Origin: Ligustrum vulgare
Taxonomy: Eukaryota > Streptophyta > Magnoliopsida > Lamiales > Oleaceae
DNA: 64,000 bases
Assembly: GCA_963555705.1 (NCBI GenBank)
Contig: OY743170.1
Location: 12,873,096-12,937,095 of the forward strand
Reading direction: 5' to 3'
Both the position numbers and the translations under genes were made by a program. Below the pieces are notes generated by a model that was given only the letters and a program-made list of their open reading frames with translations, was not told the origin of the DNA and did not search any database. Positions 59,061 through 64,000 of the stretch are shown here, in pieces (position 1 is the stretch's first letter; the number at the start of each line of letters is the position of its first letter).

Positions 59061-60798
59061 TGTTAAGGAATTAGATTAACATGGAAATATATTGTTATAT
59101 TATATATTCTTATCATTAAAGATTTTATATTTAGATTGATTTAGCCAAAGATTGTATTGGATTATATTTAGATGATTTAGATTAGATTGATTTAGTTTCC
59201 TTTGTCTTCAAAATCCTTGTATTATATATATTTGTCAAAGATCATTAATAAAAGTGTACATTCGCTTATATTCTTTTTTATATGGTATCAGAGCTAGTGT
59301 AAGACTCTCACGAGCAACTCTAGTTTTTCTTCTCCTTCTTGGCCGTTTTTGACATGTACCAATCTGCCTCTTCCCTCACATATTCTTCCCCTCCTCTTCC
59401 AGCAGCCTACAATCTGTTTCAACAATTTTTTTAACAACCTTGATAAACTCATTCCAACAACTGATTATTCTTTCTAGCTTCCTCCTTTTTCTTTCCAACG
59501 ATTTGACTAAATCAATCTAAATATAAAATCTTTAATGATAAGATTATATAATATAAAAACATATTTCCATGTTAATCTAATTCCTTAACATGCCCCCCCC
59601 CCCGAAAGATAGAGTTTCCGTCGGAAACTGTAATCTTGGAACGAAAATAAATTGATGGAGCTGTAGACATAATATTGTAGTGGAAAGGCTGAAAGAATTG
59701 TAGATGAAAGAATTTACTGAAGATAATAAACGATGAAGGTAAAGGGAAGAATATTGGGAGAGGAAAGATTGAAAATTCATGAGGTAGCGAAGGAAGAAAA
59801 GCAAAGAAACTAGAGGCCAAGTAGGGGCCAAAAACTGAGCAGCAGTAGGTGGCACATGGATGGCTAGGAGGAGCAGCGGGTCAACACCGATGAAAGAAGT
59901 GAAGCATCCGGAAGCACGGATAACTGAGCAGAAGAATTGAAGAGGCCGCTGGAGATTTGTGAAAAAAAATTGGGAAGAGTTCGAAAGAGTTGGGGCTAGA
60001 AAGTGTGAGGAAGAAAATAGGAAAGAAAGAAGAAGAATTGGCAGGAGCCAGCCAATGAGAAGAAAATAAATATAAGGGATATGAAAGGCTAAAAATTCAT
60101 TAGGAAATGAAGGAAGAAAAGAAAAGAAATTGAAGGAAATATAAGATGAAGGAAAAAGTGGAGATAATGTGGAGAAGGGATGGAGACAAGGGCTACTGGA
60201 AGCTGTTTGATGTAAGACAAAAGATATGAGGGGGAAAGAAAAAAGAAAAGAGGAGAAATGCCGAGATGAAGTTTGGCCGAGAGGAGATTGTTGAGGTTAA
60301 AGGAAGACTGCTAGAGAAAAAAATGCTGGACAGAATAACGGACTGCTGGAATGAGGTTAAGGAAGACCGATGGAAAGAAAAAGGAGGAAGAATAACTGGT
60401 TGCTGGAATAAGTTTATCGAGGCCATTAAAAAAATTGTTGAGACAAATTGTAGGCTGCTGGAAGAGGAGGAGAATAATATGTGAGAGAGGAGGCTGAGTG
60501 GTGCATGTGAAAAATGGCCAAGAAGGAGAAGAAAAACTAGGATTGCTCATGAGAGTCTTACACTAGCTTTATACCATATAGAAAAGAATATAAGAGAATG
60601 CACACTTTTATTAATGCTCTTTGAAAAGTATATATAGTACAAGAGTTTTGAATAGAAAAGAAACTAAATCATTCTAATCTAAATCATCTAAATAAAATCC
60701 AATACAATCTTTGGCTAAATCAATCTAAATATAAAATCTTTAATGATAAGAATATATAATATAAGAATATATTTTCATGTTAATCTAATTCCTTTACA
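59061..60798. mobile_element. Palindromic TRIM-like LTR element
   Basis: The left arm has a 222-bp LTR (59061-59282, starting TGTTAAGGAATTAG), the primer site TGGTATCAGAGC (59283-59294) and a leader to about 59500. The right arm is the same sequence inverted: LTR 60577-60798, degraded primer site 60566-60576 and leader down to about 60340. The minus-strand element continues through a purine-rich non-coding interior to an 11-G polypurine tract (59593-59603) and the first about 85 bp of a 3' LTR (59590 to about 59505), where it switches into the left arm. Flanks are GGAAG (59056-59060) and AGAAG (60799-60803). It encodes no proteins; ORFs inside are short and unsupported. Confidence 0.85.
59283..59294 (+). 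promoter_or_regulatory. Primer-binding site TGGTATCAGAGC
   Basis: Intact 12-base initiator-Met tRNA primer site directly after the left LTR. The right-arm copy reads TGGTATAAAGC. Confidence 0.85.
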
Positions 60799-60803
60799 AG
60801 AAG

Positions 60804-61024
60804 TAACGCCTTCGCTGCTGAGGTGTGACTATGGCAGTGATGCTACTGGTAATGGTGGTCCTGACCGTAGTGATGGTGCTGGGCGATTTAGTGGTGGAGT
60901 GGCGGCTGTAGTTGTGGTGCAGGTGATTGAAGATAATGGTGGTGGGTGGCTATGGTGGTGAGGTGATTCTGGACTGGATGTGGTGGTGGTAGTTAGGGTG
61001 CCATCGGGTGGTGGTGATGGCTGT
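60804..61024 (+). repeat. GGTGGT-rich low-complexity DNA
   Basis: GGTGGT/GTGGTG-type sequence. The last about 45 bp (GGTAGTTAGGGTGCCATC...) recur just after the LTR/primer site at 62690. Confidence 0.7.
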
Positions 61025-62666
61025 TGTTGAGTGCATTTTACATGCATATTTCATATATTTTTTGTGATACTTTTTGAGTCATTTGGACAAATATCTATTT
61101 AATTGTGCATATTTTGTGATTGATTCAACATTCAATTACATGGAGAAAACACAAGAAAGGAGATAAATGAATGAATAATTGAAGAAATTGAGGAGAAAAG
61201 AGTCAAATCATTCAAAGAGTTAAAGTTTGGGGACCAAATTGTCACTTCCTTAAAGTTCTGGATCACGTGTGCAAGTGATCGAAGGACTAAATTGCAAGTT
61301 TTCAAAGTTGAAGGACTCGAATGCACTTTTGGAATGACTTAATTGAAAGAAATCGAAAACTTTGAGGACCAAGTTGATTGACATCGAAAGTTGGAGGACC
61401 TCAGTTGCAATTACAAGAAGGATCAAGCTGCAAGACATTAACCAGGTGAACCACACGAACGCGTGGTTCGAACCAGGACGCATTCGCGACTAGAGCACAA
61501 AATTGGACCCGAGACTGGAGAAGTCTACCATGTGATTGCGCAGCCTTCAGGCGCGAGATCGCGCGGTCAAAAAAATTAAACAATATTCTGGGCCGACCCG
61601 ATTCGGCCCAAACGCTGTTAGACAGGGTTTACGTGATTTGGGTGTTTTTTATTGAGTTTTGGCTAGGGTTTGGGGCATTATTACACTTGGGAAGTTCAAA
61701 AACAAGTTTCCTCTCATTTTTCTCTCAATTTTATCTTGTAATTTCTCTTGCATTTGTTTAATTTTGTTGATGAATGTTGATTTGGGGAGAAATACCAACA
61801 TTATTGTGGAAGAATAGTGATATTTAGAAGCAAGAATCATTGGTGAAGAGAAACATTATTGCTTAATCTTCATATTTCTCTATTTACTTTACTTTATAGT
61901 TGAAATGATGCATTTAATTCTTGAATTTTATTATTATTTCACTATGAGTTAAGTTATTTAGTATTGGGATGATTGATGAAGCTTGACCTAACTTAGTTGA
62001 TTTTAATGCTTATATTAAGAATTTAAGCTATTTATTGTCTTATACATTTATTGTTGTATTTATTGACTTATATTTATTGTGGCCACATTTATGCTTGGAT
62101 TTCATGGGATGTGCAATTATTGAGAAACTGTTGTGTATTCTAGATCAATACAATATTTGCTCTAAGTTTTTGTTTAGGATAGAGATATACCTAAAATCCT
62201 AGATGATCCATTGAGTTATTTTCACAAATGTTTAATACAATTGGTGTGTTTTTAATCAACATAAAGATATAGTATGTTAATTCCACTAATTAGGGTTGAT
62301 TTCACTCGAGATAGGTAATTGATTAAGCTTGAAAAATCGGATCTAACATGATTAATAAATTGCATTTCTATTTACTTGTTGAGAATTCAATTATGTAATG
62401 CTCAAGTGGAATCAAGAATCCCAACACTCCTTTATCATCAAGTCATTACCATTTTTCTAGTTATTTATTTACAATTGTGACTTTTATTTTAGTATTAAAA
62501 CATTTTCAAAACCAGAACTTTATTGTGTGTATGTCTTGTTTAAATTGATTAACTAGAGTGTAATTGAAATAGTCAATCCTTGCGAGGTCGATAAATCGGA
62601 CTCATTTAGTCCACTATCAAGTGTATGCGATACGTGCACTTGTGGTACATATTATTTTAGCGAACA
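61025..62666 (+). mobile_element. Athila/Tat-type LTR (1642 bp)
   Basis: Bounded by TGTTGAGTGC and TAGCGAACA (TGTT...AACA). A primer-binding-site-like sequence follows immediately. The interior resembles, in the opposite orientation, the LTR fragment at 42180-43735 (GGAGGAC...GAATGCA, GAACGCGTGGTTCGAACC, GATAGAGATATA). No gag or pol follows; low-complexity DNA resumes 24 bp after the LTR, so the body of the element is lost. Confidence 0.8.
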
Positions 62667-62670
62667 AGTT

Positions 62671-62689
62671 TTTGGCTCCGTTGTCGGGA
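62671..62689 (+). promoter_or_regulatory. Athila/Tat-type primer-binding site
   Basis: TTTGGCTCCGTTGTCGGGA is a two-mismatch version of the TTTGGCGCCGTTGCCGGGGA segment that follows Athila/Tat LTRs. It fixes the LTR orientation as plus. Confidence 0.8.
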
Positions 62690-62965
62690 ATGGTGGTAGT
62701 TGGGGTGCCATCTAGTGGTGGTGGTGGTGGTGGTGATGGCTGTGGTAGTGGAGGATTGGGGGTAGAGTAGGGTGGTTCATGTGGTTATGGTGGCTGGTGT
62801 GGTGGTGGCAGTTGTGTTGGTTGGTGGTGAGGTGAGGTTAGGTGTGGTGGTGGTGGTGTTTGCTCTAGTCAATAATGGTGTTGGTAGGGGTGGTTGGTGG
62901 TGGCGGTGATCAATATGGTGGTGTTGGAGGTCGATGGTGCTGATGATGATGATGTGCGATCAATA
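62690..62965 (+). repeat. GGTGGT-rich low-complexity DNA, second segment
   Basis: Starts with a near-copy of 60982-61024 (GGTAGTTGGGGTGCCATC, GATGGCTGTGGTAG) and continues as GGTGGT repeats. ORFs are not credible. Confidence 0.7.
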
Positions 62966-63890
62966 TTACGTAATTTGTAACTAGTAAATAGTATGTGACC
63001 TAAATTTTTTGATAATTTGTGACCTTTAATTGAATTATTGTGACCTAATAATTTGATAATTGTGACTCAAAAATAAGTTGTGACCATAATTTGTGACATA
63101 TAAGATTTGTGGCTTGTGATTGAGAAAATAGATTGTGTCCAATCTAATTGATAATTTGTGACCAAAAAATGAGTCGTGACAAATTTTTTTATAAATTGTG
63201 ACATATAAAATTTGTGACATGTGATCGAGAAAGCTTATGATTTGTGAAAATTGTGGCCTAAAAAATTCATGATTTGTTCACGAGAAAAAATTGTAACCTA
63301 TGAAATTTGTGATTTATAACCAATGAAAAAATTGTGACTCCTAATTTGGTAAGTTGTGACCAATTAATTTGAGATTTTCGATCGAGTAAAAATTGTGATT
63401 TACAAAATTTGAGATTTGTGACCGAGAAATAATTATTACGATCGCAAATTCTAAAAATTAAGGCCAGGTTTTATTAAATTTGTGATTTGTGACCCAAAAA
63501 AGTATTTGTAACCCTTATTTTCATAAATTATGATCGAGAAATAAGTTGTGACCAATAGATTTGTAATTTGTGACCAAGAATAAGTCGTGAAGTATGAATT
63601 TTTAATTTGTGACCGAAAAATAAGTCGTAACCAAATATTTGTGACCGAGAAATAAGTCGTGACATTTTTTATGTGATTTGGGATCGTTGTGAGTCTGTGA
63701 CCGGTTAATTTGATAATTTCTATTCGAAATTAACTCGAGACCTATAAATTTATTATTTGTGATCGAGAATTAAGTCGTCACCAAACTATTCTATAATTTG
63801 TGACTGAAAAATTTCATAATTTGTGATCTATAAAATTTGGGGTTTGTGTATGTGACCATAAATTGTATAATTGTGACATCAACCTATTTA
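62966..63890 (+). repeat. TTTGTGACC-type minisatellite
   Basis: Degenerate tandem repeats of about 20-40 bp with AATTTGTGACC, GAGAAATAAGTCGTGACC and TAAATTTGTGATTTGTGACC blocks. Same TGTGACC theme as 11983-12640. The window ends with TGTATTTATCCC, the inverse of GGGATAAATACA at 9897. Confidence 0.8.
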
Positions 63891-64000
63891 ATTACCTATT
63901 TTTTAAATAAAAACTTGATTTTTTTTTTTGTATTAAAACCACAAGTTTTTTTAATTTTAAATTACATCTTCTAAACTCCTTATCCATGTATTTATCCCTT

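Larger units (their letters stand above)
59009..60961 (+). pseudogene. Small ORF split by the palindromic LTR element (tentative)
   Basis: An ATG at 59009, after a CT/ACC-rich leader, opens 17 codons (MTSPPPNLRSDAAASME). The LTR element then enters at 59061 and brings a TAG after five codons. Downstream of the element and one copy of the 5-bp target duplication, the same frame continues at 60804 for about 50 codons, Gly/Asp/Val-rich, to a TGA at 60959. Whether this was ever a gene is unclear: the downstream part is GGT-repeat DNA that stays open by chance, and no domain is visible. Confidence 0.35.

Noticed and set aside
60193..60550. Overlapping ORFs on both strands within the palindromic LTR element
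   Set aside because: Purine-rich non-coding interior. ORFs on opposite strands overlap, and none resembles gag or pol.

Overview
This is plant nuclear DNA, probably from a dicot. It is AT-rich and intron-bearing, and it holds a SAUR gene, a plant-type acyltransferase-fold gene, and plant retrotransposons and MITEs. I cannot name the species. Nearly all of the window is accessory repeat DNA. Only two genes look intact: a single-exon SAUR gene (8125-8508, +) and a three-exon gene of the chloramphenicol-acetyltransferase/condensation fold (21728-23425, -).

Layout. 1-2036: decayed Ty3/gypsy pol on the minus strand. 3.4-7.7 kb: small TIR elements and one LTR end with its primer-binding site. 7.8-9.7 kb: the SAUR locus, a tandem duplication behind it and a dispersed repeat. 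9.9-13.4 kb: a CCACCA/TGTGACC minisatellite complex split by a solo LTR with a perfect target-site duplication. 13.5-18.1 kb: a MITE, a copia LTR and a CACTA remnant. 18.6-20.5 kb: a LINE pseudogene split by a solo LTR. 21.7-23.4 kb: the acyltransferase-like gene. 23.7-35.1 kb: TIR elements, an inverted-repeat pair and two SINEs. 35.4-38.2 kb: a 2.8 kb solo gypsy LTR. 38.4-44 kb: a TIR element and two LTR fragments. 44.2-47.5 kb: a gag-only copia element with a TIR element nested in one LTR. 48.0-58.9 kb: three head-to-tail, almost identical 3.6 kb units. 59.1-60.8 kb: a palindromic TRIM-like LTR element. 60.8-64 kb: a GGTGGT/TGTGACC complex carrying an Athila/Tat-type LTR.

The strongest unusual signals are (1) the recent 3.6 kb tandem triplication with a breakpoint in a G-tract/C-tract palindrome; (2) a small LTR element whose two outer ends are both U3 ends, flanked by a near-perfect 5-bp duplication, as expected if a palindromic cDNA had integrated; (3) several insertions whose target duplications, empty sites or restored frames can be read directly; (4) an inverted pair of SINEs with long target duplications; and (5) an acyltransferase-fold protein in which the usual catalytic His position reads Thr. 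Nothing suggests that the genes form a pathway or operon. All calls come from reading by eye; no alignment or database search was run.
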